The notes below the pieces were generated by a model. That model was not told the origin of the DNA. It made no database searches and saw only the letters and a list, made by a program, of their open reading frames with translations. DNA of 64,000 nucleotides from Acinetobacter sp. YWS30-1. Its GTDB lineage: Bacteria; Pseudomonadota; Gammaproteobacteria; Pseudomonadales; Moraxellaceae. The stretch covers positions 558,001 to 622,000 of the forward strand of contig NZ_CP114606.1 of the NCBI RefSeq assembly GCF_033558715.1, given 5' to 3'. Each line of letters begins with the position of its first letter. Positions within the stretch are counted from its first letter, which is position 1. The translations under genes were made by a program, and so were the position numbers. This document shows, one piece after another, positions 25,595 through 33,825 of the stretch.

Positions 25595-26662
25595 ATGAAA
25601 AAATTCACAAAATTGGCTTTAGCTGCTTCAGTTGCTTTTAGTGCAAACGCAATGGCGATGCAATCACTGGACGATGCATCTCTAAGCGCGACTACAGGTC
25701 AGGACGGTTTGAAAATCGGTATCGGTATTTCAAAAATTGAAATTGAAAAACTATTTATCCATGATAATGATGGTTTAGCTGAAGATTCTACTGCAACAGC
25801 GGGTGTTATTGAAATTTATAATAATGATGGAGTTGTTCTTCGCCCTGGAGAGGCTGCTAAGGGTATTGTGGGTGGTACTGGTGAAGCAGGTGCGATCTAT
25901 ATCAAAGCAAATGGTAAAGGTAGAACAACAGCTAATGGTATCGTGATTGGTGCAAACTACGATGACAATGGTGCGTATTTACTAGCTTCACGTAACCTTG
26001 CAGATTTAACCATTGACTCAGATGCTGGTGCTGGTAACCCGTTTATCAACATTGCAGCAGAAGTATCTGGCTTAGATATCAACATCGGTGAAATTGGGGT
26101 TGTGGGATCAGCTTCATCTCTTACAGATTATGAAAGTGGTTTAGCTTCAGCTACTAGTATTCGCCGTGGTGGTGCTGGTAAGGAAAATGCGATTTTATCT
26201 GGCCTATCACTTAAAACAGGTCCAATGTCTGCCAATATTCAATTAGGTGCTGCTCCACAGGGTGCAATGATTAAGTTGAATGCAACAATGACTGGCGGCT
26301 TAACAATTACAGATTTGGGTATTTTCGATAACTCAACAGCTGGTCAACAAGTTGCTACAGGTGTAAACACCTCAGGCCCAGGTGAAATCTTCATTGAAAG
26401 CATCAAGTTAACCGATGCTGGTACTAAAGATTTGACATTGAACCAAAGCATCAGTGTATTTGGCGAATCAACTGCAAACGATGGTTTCATTCGTATTGTG
26501 AGTACAAGTGGTGCACATGATAACTATGTGAAAGGTATTCACCTAGGTAGCCAAAATGCAGCATCAATTGGTGATATGGAAATCCAAGGTCTGCAAACTT
26601 ACTTTAGCCCTGGAACTGGCCAATATGCAAAAGGTGCAATTATTACCATTTCTGGTCACTAA
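25595..26662 (+). CDS. filA: FilA-like secreted protein
   Basis: 355 aa with a good Shine-Dalgarno (GGGAGAG at 25581-25587). The Sec signal peptide (MKKFTKLALAASVAFSANAMA) is probably cut after residue 21. The mature N terminus has an LDDASLSATTGQDGL motif; this short motif recurs in a family of exported proteins of Acinetobacter and relatives. The rest is Gly/Ala/Thr/Ile-rich, low in charge and beta-prone, with no Cys, as for a secreted structural or surface protein. It is first of six co-directional genes but has its own strong terminator, suggesting a higher transcript level than the rest. The fil naming is by recall of Acinetobacter annotations; no pilin features are visible. Confidence 0.65.
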   Translation: MKKFTKLALAASVAFSANAMAMQSLDDASLSATTGQDGLKIGIGISKIEIEKLFIHDNDGLAEDSTATAGVIEIYNNDGVVLRPGEAAKGIVGGTGEAGAIYIKANGKGRTTANGIVIGANYDDNGAYLLASRNLADLTIDSDAGAGNPFINIAAEVSGLDINIGEIGVVGSASSLTDYESGLASATSIRRGGAGKENAILSGLSLKTGPMSANIQLGAAPQGAMIKLNATMTGGLTITDLGIFDNSTAGQQVATGVNTSGPGEIFIESIKLTDAGTKDLTLNQSISVFGESTANDGFIRIVSTSGAHDNYVKGIHLGSQNAASIGDMEIQGLQTYFSPGTGQYAKGAIITISGH

Positions 26663-26672
26663 TTTTTACCTT

Positions 26673-26703
26673 AAAAAAGCGCGTGTTTACACGCGCTTTT
26701 TTT
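26673..26703 (+). terminator. Strong terminator between filA and filB
   Basis: A GC-rich perfect 8-bp stem (26679-26686 with 26689-26696) is extended by A6/T7. Genes filB-F must be reached by readthrough or a separate promoter. Confidence 0.9.
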
Positions 26704-26851
26704 ATGACTACAACATCTATCTAAAAAAATAAAAAAAGACTGTATTTTTTTGAAAAAGAAGGTATCTTTCTAGTTACAGGGAAGTAGAGTGAAGACTCTA
26801 TAAAAAGAAAAATTAGGCACATCATGCCAATGATAAGAAAAGTAAAAGAAT

Positions 26852-27685
26852 ATGTTAGAGATTGCATTGGGCTCGGCATTGATGTATTACGCTGCCAAAG
26901 AAGCTCTGGATATTAAAAAACAGCCACCAGGCGCTGTTCACTATACTGAAGTTCTTGATTCAAGAAATGATTCTTTCGTACGTATGCACCGCGAACATGT
27001 GGAAGTCAAACCTGCACTGTTAGACCAGTTTCAGGGGATTGTGCGTCAGGCTTACGATTATAGTTGTGGTTCAGCAGCACTTACGACTTTATTAAATGGC
27101 TATGTGGGTACTCGGCTGGATGAGCAGCAAGTCATGAATGGCCTAATGAAATTTGGTGAAACGGATAAAATCATCGAACGTCGTAGCTTTTCCCTTCTTG
27201 ATATGAAGCGTTTTGTTGCTGCCTTAGGCCTGGAAAGTGGTGGCTATCGCGGAGAATTTGAAGATCTGGTTAAACAGGGACAACCCGCCATTGTTCCTAT
27301 TTCCTATGCAGGATTTAAACATTTTGTCGTGTACAAAGCTTATAAAAATGGACGGGTGTATGTTGCCGATCCAGCACTGGGTAATATCAGTTTTGATGAA
27401 CAGCGATTTAAGGAAGTTTGGGAAAACAATACTTTATATTTAATTAATGTTCCTGAACAATATCGAAAAAACTTTTTGGCATTAAAAGAGTCGGATATGC
27501 GTCATGTCGAAGATGCAACCATTAACCGTTATGCTTTAGTTGATATGCAGTATCCACAGTTCTATATGGATAAAATTGCCGATAAAGCATCGACCATCCG
27601 CATGGATCGTAACCGTAATGTAGATTCAGAAAAATTTGGGGAATATCAATATAATTTTCTCAGACTTTATTACAAGAATAAATAA
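26852..27685 (+). CDS. filB: FilB-like C39-family peptidase domain protein
   Basis: 277 aa. The N terminus is a short hydrophobic helix (MLEIALGSALMYYAA), an anchor or signal. A peptidase C39-like domain spans about 60-200. The catalytic Cys is in YDYSCGSAALTTLL, His in KHFVVYK and Asp in VADPALG, the three C39 positions. C39 peptidases cut leader peptides, classically after GG. There is no ABC transporter domain here, unlike bacteriocin exporters. The C-terminal 80 residues are not recognised. It is followed 44 bp later by the filC start. The Shine-Dalgarno is weak. Confidence 0.7.
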   Translation: MLEIALGSALMYYAAKEALDIKKQPPGAVHYTEVLDSRNDSFVRMHREHVEVKPALLDQFQGIVRQAYDYSCGSAALTTLLNGYVGTRLDEQQVMNGLMKFGETDKIIERRSFSLLDMKRFVAALGLESGGYRGEFEDLVKQGQPAIVPISYAGFKHFVVYKAYKNGRVYVADPALGNISFDEQRFKEVWENNTLYLINVPEQYRKNFLALKESDMRHVEDATINRYALVDMQYPQFYMDKIADKASTIRMDRNRNVDSEKFGEYQYNFLRLYYKNK

Positions 27686-27729
27686 AACGAAAAGATGGCT
27701 ATAGAAAAATTAAAAATGGTGAAATGGAT

Positions 27730-28977
27730 ATGAACAGTAAATGGATGAACAAGACATTCTTGGCGCTCAGCATTCAGATGGTCATGGGAGTGGCATGGGC
27801 TGCGGATGAGCCTGAACTGGGTGAGTATGAAACGGTTGAGGAAGAAGTAGTCGAGACTGCTGCATCCGTTGATATTCAGCCTGAACCAGCAGCAACTCAA
27901 GCTGTAGAAGAACCTGAACTTGGGGGGTATGAAACAGTTCAGGAGGAAGCTGTAGCAGAGCCTGAACTGGGAGGATATGAAACCGTTCAGGAAGAAGTTG
28001 TTGTTGAAACAGCTGCACCTGCTGAAGCTCCAGCCACTCAAGCAGTAGATGCATCTCAAGCCTTACAGAAAAAAGAAGGAGATGCTACTCAGGAAGCAAG
28101 TCTAGAAGAAGTATTTACTTCAAATGAGCGTCAATACTCACTTATTAAACAAGGCGAAATTTCATCCTATTACGATATTGATTATACCTATTATCGAGAT
28201 ACACAACTCGATATGGAAATGGCACAGGGCCAGTTGTATCAGCTCCGTGTTCAGGAAAATGCAACACATAGCCTGACCAATACTTTCACTTTTCAGTACG
28301 GGGTGAAAGATAACCTGACCTTAACAGCTTCCTTACCTTTAGTGGCTAAAACAGATTTATTAAAAGATACCTCTACAGCAGGATTAGGGGATATTAGTCT
28401 AGGTGCACGTTGGGAGCCATTCCCTTTAAAAGCAGGTCGTTTACCACTTATTTTATTTGCCAATTTGTCGACTAAAACAGGTGATAGCCCATATGAAATT
28501 AATGCAGCAAAAGATCTGGCTGCAGGTAAGGGGTATTACTCAGCAGGTGTAGGGGCGAGTACACGTAAATATATTGATCCAGTGGTGCTATTTGCCTCTG
28601 TTTCTGCAAATTATGGGTTTAAGGAATCAGGCTTAGATCAGCGTCGTGGTACACGAATTATTGAAGAATTTGAACCAGGAATTAGTGGTGGTTTCGCTTT
28701 CGGTTTTGCTTATTCATTTAACTATGATGTTTCCATGACTATGTCTTATCAGCAAAGCTTTAATACTGGTGCCGAATTTAAGTATCACACGGGTGAAAGC
28801 TATTCAGCCGCTGATCAGACTAGCTCGACTTTTGCGATTTCTTTAGGAGTGCGTGTATCCCCAGAAACCATTGTAAATGGTACGGTCGGATTAGGGCTGA
28901 CCGAAGATGCACCAGATGTTTCACTGGGACTTTCATTCCCACTTGATATTTTAGGTTTCGGTAAGAAATTCAGTTAA
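27730..28977 (+). CDS. filC: FilC-like outer-membrane beta-barrel protein with N-terminal repeats
   Basis: 415 aa from ATG 27730, which is better spaced from GGTGA (27718-27722) than ATG 27724. It has a signal peptide ending near GVAWA-AD. Residues about 27-110 hold three imperfect acidic repeats of the type EPELGGYETVQEE. The last about 270 residues alternate hydrophobic and polar strands (FTFQYGVKDNLTLTASLPLV, GLGDISLGARWEPF) like a transporter-type outer-membrane barrel. No known substrate. It sits 12 bp before filD in one operon. Confidence 0.65.
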   Translation: MNSKWMNKTFLALSIQMVMGVAWAADEPELGEYETVEEEVVETAASVDIQPEPAATQAVEEPELGGYETVQEEAVAEPELGGYETVQEEVVVETAAPAEAPATQAVDASQALQKKEGDATQEASLEEVFTSNERQYSLIKQGEISSYYDIDYTYYRDTQLDMEMAQGQLYQLRVQENATHSLTNTFTFQYGVKDNLTLTASLPLVAKTDLLKDTSTAGLGDISLGARWEPFPLKAGRLPLILFANLSTKTGDSPYEINAAKDLAAGKGYYSAGVGASTRKYIDPVVLFASVSANYGFKESGLDQRRGTRIIEEFEPGISGGFAFGFAYSFNYDVSMTMSYQQSFNTGAEFKYHTGESYSAADQTSSTFAISLGVRVSPETIVNGTVGLGLTEDAPDVSLGLSFPLDILGFGKKFS

Positions 28978-28989
28978 TAGGGGTGTCGT

Positions 28990-30654
28990 ATGAAAAACAT
29001 TCGACTTAGCCCGTTATTAACAGGAATTATTCTTGCGGGCTGTTCAAGTTATACCTTTGCACAATTAGGGACCAACCTTTCTGTTGACCTGCGTGCATTG
29101 TCTATGGGGAACGCAGTTACTGCAGATCCGCCAGGAGTGAATGCAATTCACTTTAACCCGGCTGCATTGGCTAAAATTGAAGGCTTACAAACCGAACAGC
29201 AAATTATTGTTGCGAACTTTGATATTCAGCGTGAATTTACGGTTCCTGCTGGATATAACGTTTTTGGTTATTCAGATGATCCAATGGTCTGTAATGATGG
29301 ACCTGAAGTGTCTTCTGATTTATGTACAGATTTTAAGGGCCCAGTGAAGGGTGATGTAGAGTATGTCAGTCTCTACGTACCAATTTTGAAAAAAATGGTG
29401 GATTTGGGTGAAGGCCTCCCGATGGCAGCACCTACCATGGGGGTCTCTTATAAACCACCAGGCTCTAAAGCAACTTATGCAACTGCCGTTTATGCACCAC
29501 TAGTGGCAGGTTTTGGTCATGAAGATGGTAATCCTGCCAATTTTATGGGACAACAGGTTGCTCTGGAGCGGATTACATATTTATCTCCATCAATTGGTTA
29601 TGAAGTCAACGACCAGCTTTCGATTGGTGCTTCAATCGGGATGTCTTATCAAGCCATTGCCATGAAAACAGATTTACGTTTTCCCAATGAGCTGATTGGC
29701 ATGTTGCGTATGATTGATGAAGTCGTATGTACACCATTTAAAGAAAATTCTGACATCATTACTGATATCTTGTTGCTCGGGATCTGTAATGCTGATGAAG
29801 GAATGAACCCATTTGGTAAATTTGGCCAAATGCAACTTTCATTAGAACAAAATTTAAGTCCAAGCTATAACCTGGGTGTTCTATGGGAGCCTACTGAAGA
29901 TTTCAGTTTTGGTATGGTTTACCAGAGTGCTGCCAAAATGCGCTTAAAAGGTAAATATCATATCGATAATGCCAAAGCACCACAGGAAATGATTAAAGGT
30001 CTGATGACCTCCCCAACTGGCCAGATTTTAGCTGCAATTCTTGGTTTTCCAAATTATATCCCTTCAAGTGAATCGGGTCTGGTTTCCATGGATTTCGAAT
30101 ACCCAGCTCACTTTCAGGCGGGGATCAAATATAAGGTAATGCCAGATCTACAAGTCAATTTTGATATTGGCTGGACAGATTATGCTGCTTGGGACCAATT
30201 CAAGTTTGAGTTCGACCGTACCCTGTCTGCCTTGAAGATTGCCAAACTGTTATCTGCCAATGTAACGGATTCTTCACTTGCATTACCGCTTAGGTTTGAG
30301 TCGCCATGGAACTTCGGGATCGGAGTAGAGTATTCAGCAACTGACCGACTGAAACTTCGTGCTGGCTATGAACCACGTACCAGTGCCATTCCAAAAGATA
30401 AACGCAATACTATGGTACCGATTAATGGTGCGCAGCTATTTGGTTTAGGAGTGGGCTACCGTTTTGACGCAGATACGGATCTGGATCTATCTATTGGTTT
30501 CTTACGCAGTAAAGATAATATTCCAGCAAATACCAGTAGCCTAGCGAACCAGACCGGGGTAAATAACCTGTTACTGAATCCATATGCAGGCTTGAATGTC
30601 AAAACAGATACCAAGATCACAATTTTAGGTTTGAACTATCGCACCCGTTGGTAA
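28990..30654 (+). CDS. filD: FilD-like OmpP1/FadL/TodX-family outer-membrane protein
   Basis: 554 aa, exported. The signal carries both an LAGC lipobox-like motif (Cys18) and a signal-peptidase I site after TFA, so processing is uncertain. The mature N-terminal LRALSMGNAVTADPPGVNAIHFNPAAL is typical of FadL-type barrels (an AxxxxxxxAxxxNPA plug region). Strand-like segments follow (LQVNFDIGWTDY, LKLRAGYEPRTSAIP, YRFDADTDLDLSIGF). FadL proteins take up long-chain fatty acids or other hydrophobics; in this operon it may instead be a surface or secretion component. Confidence 0.75.
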   Translation: MKNIRLSPLLTGIILAGCSSYTFAQLGTNLSVDLRALSMGNAVTADPPGVNAIHFNPAALAKIEGLQTEQQIIVANFDIQREFTVPAGYNVFGYSDDPMVCNDGPEVSSDLCTDFKGPVKGDVEYVSLYVPILKKMVDLGEGLPMAAPTMGVSYKPPGSKATYATAVYAPLVAGFGHEDGNPANFMGQQVALERITYLSPSIGYEVNDQLSIGASIGMSYQAIAMKTDLRFPNELIGMLRMIDEVVCTPFKENSDIITDILLLGICNADEGMNPFGKFGQMQLSLEQNLSPSYNLGVLWEPTEDFSFGMVYQSAAKMRLKGKYHIDNAKAPQEMIKGLMTSPTGQILAAILGFPNYIPSSESGLVSMDFEYPAHFQAGIKYKVMPDLQVNFDIGWTDYAAWDQFKFEFDRTLSALKIAKLLSANVTDSSLALPLRFESPWNFGIGVEYSATDRLKLRAGYEPRTSAIPKDKRNTMVPINGAQLFGLGVGYRFDADTDLDLSIGFLRSKDNIPANTSSLANQTGVNNLLLNPYAGLNVKTDTKITILGLNYRTRW

Positions 30655-30661
30655 GGAAGAA

Positions 30662-31846
30662 ATGATCAGAACAGGGAACTTAGGGATAAAAATGGTACTG
30701 GCATTAAGTCTGGTACCATGGTCTTTTTATACAAATGCCAGAGAGTTTATTACGATCATTGGGCCCGATGGGCGACCATTAGTTGTGCCACGTCAAAATA
30801 ATGAGCAGAAAGAAACAACAAAAAACCAAGCGGCCACTACTCCGAAAAAATTGACTACGCCCGTTACATCTACTGCACAGGATCTGAAAAAATCCGAGCC
30901 AAAGGCGGTGGAAAAAAGTGTGACAACAGGTGAGCAAAAAAATAATATGGTTGTACAACCAGTACAACCAGTACAACCAGTACAACCAGTACAACCAGTA
31001 CAACCAGTACAACCAGTACAACCAGTACAACCAGTACAACCAACTAAACACGTTGAGTCTAGATTACCGCAACAATTACCACCAGTGGCACAGCCTCAAA
31101 TCTATGAACCTGTCATTCAGACAGTACCTGATCCTGTTCAAAAACAGGGTTTCAGTCAGATTGAAGGTGTGGAATATGTGGATAGTGAATATCTGGAAAA
31201 TAAAGAATTTAATCTGGAAGGTAAAAAACGTTTCTACAGCATGCCTGAAGGGATAGTTGATAAAAATATTGGGTCAACACGTGTACAGACGATTGAGCGT
31301 GAAAAAGGAGTGGGACAGTCGATTATAAAATCCTTGTTTCAGCAACCTGCTGTAGATTCTGGTCCAGTCGTACTGGCCCAAACCTACTACCGTATTTCTC
31401 AGCCTGAATCTGTAGAAAGCTTAGGTAAGCAGTGTTTTAAAGATAAAAAAGTTAAGAATGCGAAAGAGATTAGTGCAGGTAAATCCATTAATCTGTGGCC
31501 ACGGGCACCGCTGAAATCAGATGAGTTTGATTATGAAATTGTGAAGCTAAAATCTGATATTAAAAATATTCAGATTCAGTCTTATGCTTCCCGTCAGAAT
31601 AATCCTGCCTATTACTGGCCATTTGTTGTATTTCTGGATGAACGAGGCTGTGTTTTAGAAGGGGCGGGCGGTTTTAAAAATCAGGAAGCACAAGCCAATA
31701 TTATTCAACATGAGAAGATACAGGGAATTATTCAGATTCCTGCGCAAAGCCAATATGTATTAATGACCCCACTCGCTTCAGCCATAGATGTTGAAGACAA
31801 GATGCTGACAAATTATGGACAACTAAAACTAGTCGCCATTCGATAA
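30662..31846 (+). CDS. filE: FilE-like exported protein with (VQP)n repeats
   Basis: 394 aa. Signal peptide through about FYTNA-RE. After a Thr/Lys/Gln-rich segment comes a run of ten perfect VQP tripeptides encoded by ten 9-bp GTACAACCA units (30953-31042). This Pro-rich rigid linker is like those that span the periplasm in TonB or cell-wall proteins. The C-terminal 200 residues (from about VEYVDSEYLENKEF) have no domain I recognise; they contain two Cys, in GKQCF and ERGCV, which could pair. It is 7 bp after filD. Confidence 0.65.
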   Translation: MIRTGNLGIKMVLALSLVPWSFYTNAREFITIIGPDGRPLVVPRQNNEQKETTKNQAATTPKKLTTPVTSTAQDLKKSEPKAVEKSVTTGEQKNNMVVQPVQPVQPVQPVQPVQPVQPVQPVQPVQPTKHVESRLPQQLPPVAQPQIYEPVIQTVPDPVQKQGFSQIEGVEYVDSEYLENKEFNLEGKKRFYSMPEGIVDKNIGSTRVQTIEREKGVGQSIIKSLFQQPAVDSGPVVLAQTYYRISQPESVESLGKQCFKDKKVKNAKEISAGKSINLWPRAPLKSDEFDYEIVKLKSDIKNIQIQSYASRQNNPAYYWPFVVFLDERGCVLEGAGGFKNQEAQANIIQHEKIQGIIQIPAQSQYVLMTPLASAIDVEDKMLTNYGQLKLVAIR

Positions 31847-31867
31847 GGACGATTCGAGTAGAATAAG

Positions 31868-33802
31868 ATGAAAAATAAAATATTATATCCATTTGCTTTC
31901 ACTGCTTTATTTGCCGCCCTCAGCGGATGCGGAGGTGAAAGTGCGAATGTCATACCAGAACAAAATGATGAAGCCACCACGAACGGTTCATGCTCTGCTA
32001 CTGCAACGAATTGTCTGGAATGGGGGCTTGAATATCCAATTGATGGTCTTAATTTTAATTGTAGTGGTGATAAAGAAAATACCTTTATTACTTTATTTGA
32101 CCAAAATGATGGGGTGGCGTCAGGTACTTGTCAAAAAGCAGATAGTATTGAATTTTATCTGAAAAGTTTTAGTGATACCAAAATCAAATTGGGTACTGTG
32201 AAGCTTTCTGAATATATGAACCTCAGTACATCGAGTCAATTACCCCGACTAAGTGTACTTGATATTGCCAAGGGAATTACTGGTCGTAATATTGCCAGAA
32301 TCGAACAGACAGATCCAACCGTACAGGTGGCGATGAAACTGGTCAAAATCTGGCAGACCTTGGCACTGGAAAAAGGCCGTATCTATAATCCGACGGATGT
32401 ACAGCCCTTGTATATCACAGAAGATATGCGAAAGAATCTGGGCAAAATTAATAAAGATATCAGCCTGACAGATGCAAATTTGGCAGAAATCCTTAAACCT
32501 TTTATTGATATTAGCCAGATTAGTGATGATCAGGCCTTTGAAGTTGTAAAAAAACTGGCCAATATTGCCAGCGCAGCAGTATATCAACCGGAATTTTCTC
32601 TGTTCTCAACTTCAGGCATTATTAGCAGTAACTTGACTGGTTCTGATGGTCTGGCGGGTTGTAATAAATCTGTATGTGACATTAAAGATAAAACGACTAA
32701 ATATTTATTTGGACATTTTATCCTGATTACAGACCGCCAGGGTTATACCTTCGGCAGTGGACTACAGTGGCGCGATACCCAATTAAAACTGGGCTCCAAT
32801 AATCTGGGATCTTTGGGTGGCATTAATGCGGAATTGATCCGTAAAGTCAAACCACAGCAAATTACGGCAGTACCGCAAACCAGTTGGATTAGCCCTGCCA
32901 CGAGAATGCTTTCATCAAATGCACCATATAAAATGAATGTGGCTAACAACAGCAATCCATTAGAAATTTACCAAGGTCGTTTGCTGAGCGATTATGTGAT
33001 TGCCGGTAAAGAAGCATTTTATAAGATGGCCACAGGTAAGACTGAACTCAGCGATGCTGATCGTGCCAGTCTTGGCTTATGGCGTTTTAATGCCGATGAT
33101 GACAACTATAGTGGCTCAATTGATCTTTATAAAATTTTCCCGATCAGCTATCTGGATCGTCAAGTCTTTAGAACAGCTGAAAATGTAGAGCCAGGTGAAG
33201 AATATATTTTCCCAATGTATGGCAACATGGAGTTTAAATTTAGCGAAAACTCAATTAGCCCTGTTACAGTGGGTGTTGTGATTGATAGTAATGGTGATGT
33301 GCGTACCAATATGCAGTCCGCGAGCAATCTTGCAACTGATAGCATTAATGGTTGCCAGGGAGATATCTTACCGGCTGGACTTAAAGACAATAACGGCGTT
33401 CAACAATATCGTCTCGGTACCTTAGGCCGTGCATTTATAGATGAAAAAACAGTATCTATGCGACTGGTCTTCGCTGATCCTGTATTTGGTTCATTAAATG
33501 GTGCCTTGGTAGGTATGAACTCCACTATTCAGGCTTCAACCAATACAGATGATAAGATTGTGATTGGTGGGGCATTACTCAATTTATCTAATGTATTGAA
33601 TGGAACCAGTCGTGTGGGCTTTACCAACTCAGCTGGAGAAAGTGTAGGCTGGGCAAATACTTATGCCAGCTTCCAGAAAGTCTATAACAACAATAATACT
33701 GATGAAACGACAGAAGAGACCAATCTGGCCAAGCTAAGTGGCGGAAGTGTTTCATTCAAATTAGCGGATTGTTATAACATCAAAACTAAAAACAAATCAT
33801 GA
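31868..33802 (+). CDS. filF: FilF-like surface lipoprotein
   Basis: 644 aa lipoprotein with lipobox LSGC (Cys at about residue 21), followed by GGES and an acidic spacer typical of outer-membrane or surface lipoproteins. About eight further Cys, several in close pairs (TATNC, NFNC, GTC; LAGCNKSVC), suggest disulfides in an exported domain. The C-terminal third is rich in Gly, Asn and Ser and beta-prone. I recognise no enzymatic motif. It is the last gene of the operon, and its terminator is split by an IS4 element. Confidence 0.65.
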   Translation: MKNKILYPFAFTALFAALSGCGGESANVIPEQNDEATTNGSCSATATNCLEWGLEYPIDGLNFNCSGDKENTFITLFDQNDGVASGTCQKADSIEFYLKSFSDTKIKLGTVKLSEYMNLSTSSQLPRLSVLDIAKGITGRNIARIEQTDPTVQVAMKLVKIWQTLALEKGRIYNPTDVQPLYITEDMRKNLGKINKDISLTDANLAEILKPFIDISQISDDQAFEVVKKLANIASAAVYQPEFSLFSTSGIISSNLTGSDGLAGCNKSVCDIKDKTTKYLFGHFILITDRQGYTFGSGLQWRDTQLKLGSNNLGSLGGINAELIRKVKPQQITAVPQTSWISPATRMLSSNAPYKMNVANNSNPLEIYQGRLLSDYVIAGKEAFYKMATGKTELSDADRASLGLWRFNADDDNYSGSIDLYKIFPISYLDRQVFRTAENVEPGEEYIFPMYGNMEFKFSENSISPVTVGVVIDSNGDVRTNMQSASNLATDSINGCQGDILPAGLKDNNGVQQYRLGTLGRAFIDEKTVSMRLVFADPVFGSLNGALVGMNSTIQASTNTDDKIVIGGALLNLSNVLNGTSRVGFTNSAGESVGWANTYASFQKVYNNNNTDETTEETNLAKLSGGSVSFKLADCYNIKTKNKS

Positions 33803-33804
33803 AA

Positions 33805-33825
33805 TAAAAAAGCCCATCAAATGAT
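33805..33825 (+). terminator. Left half of the filF/Nudix terminator, split by an insertion
   Basis: AAAAAAGCCCATCAAATGAT; its partner half TGATGGGCTTTTTT is now at 35224-35237 beyond the IS. Removing the IS and one 11-bp copy of the target duplication restores a perfect 14-bp hairpin (arms AAAAAAGCCCATCA and TGATGGGCTTTTTT, loop AA) with a tail in either direction. Confidence 0.85.

Noticed and set aside
30779..31256. Open frames with WLY and QYN repeats over the filE repeat
   Set aside because: They are other-frame readings of the 9-bp GTACAACCA array.
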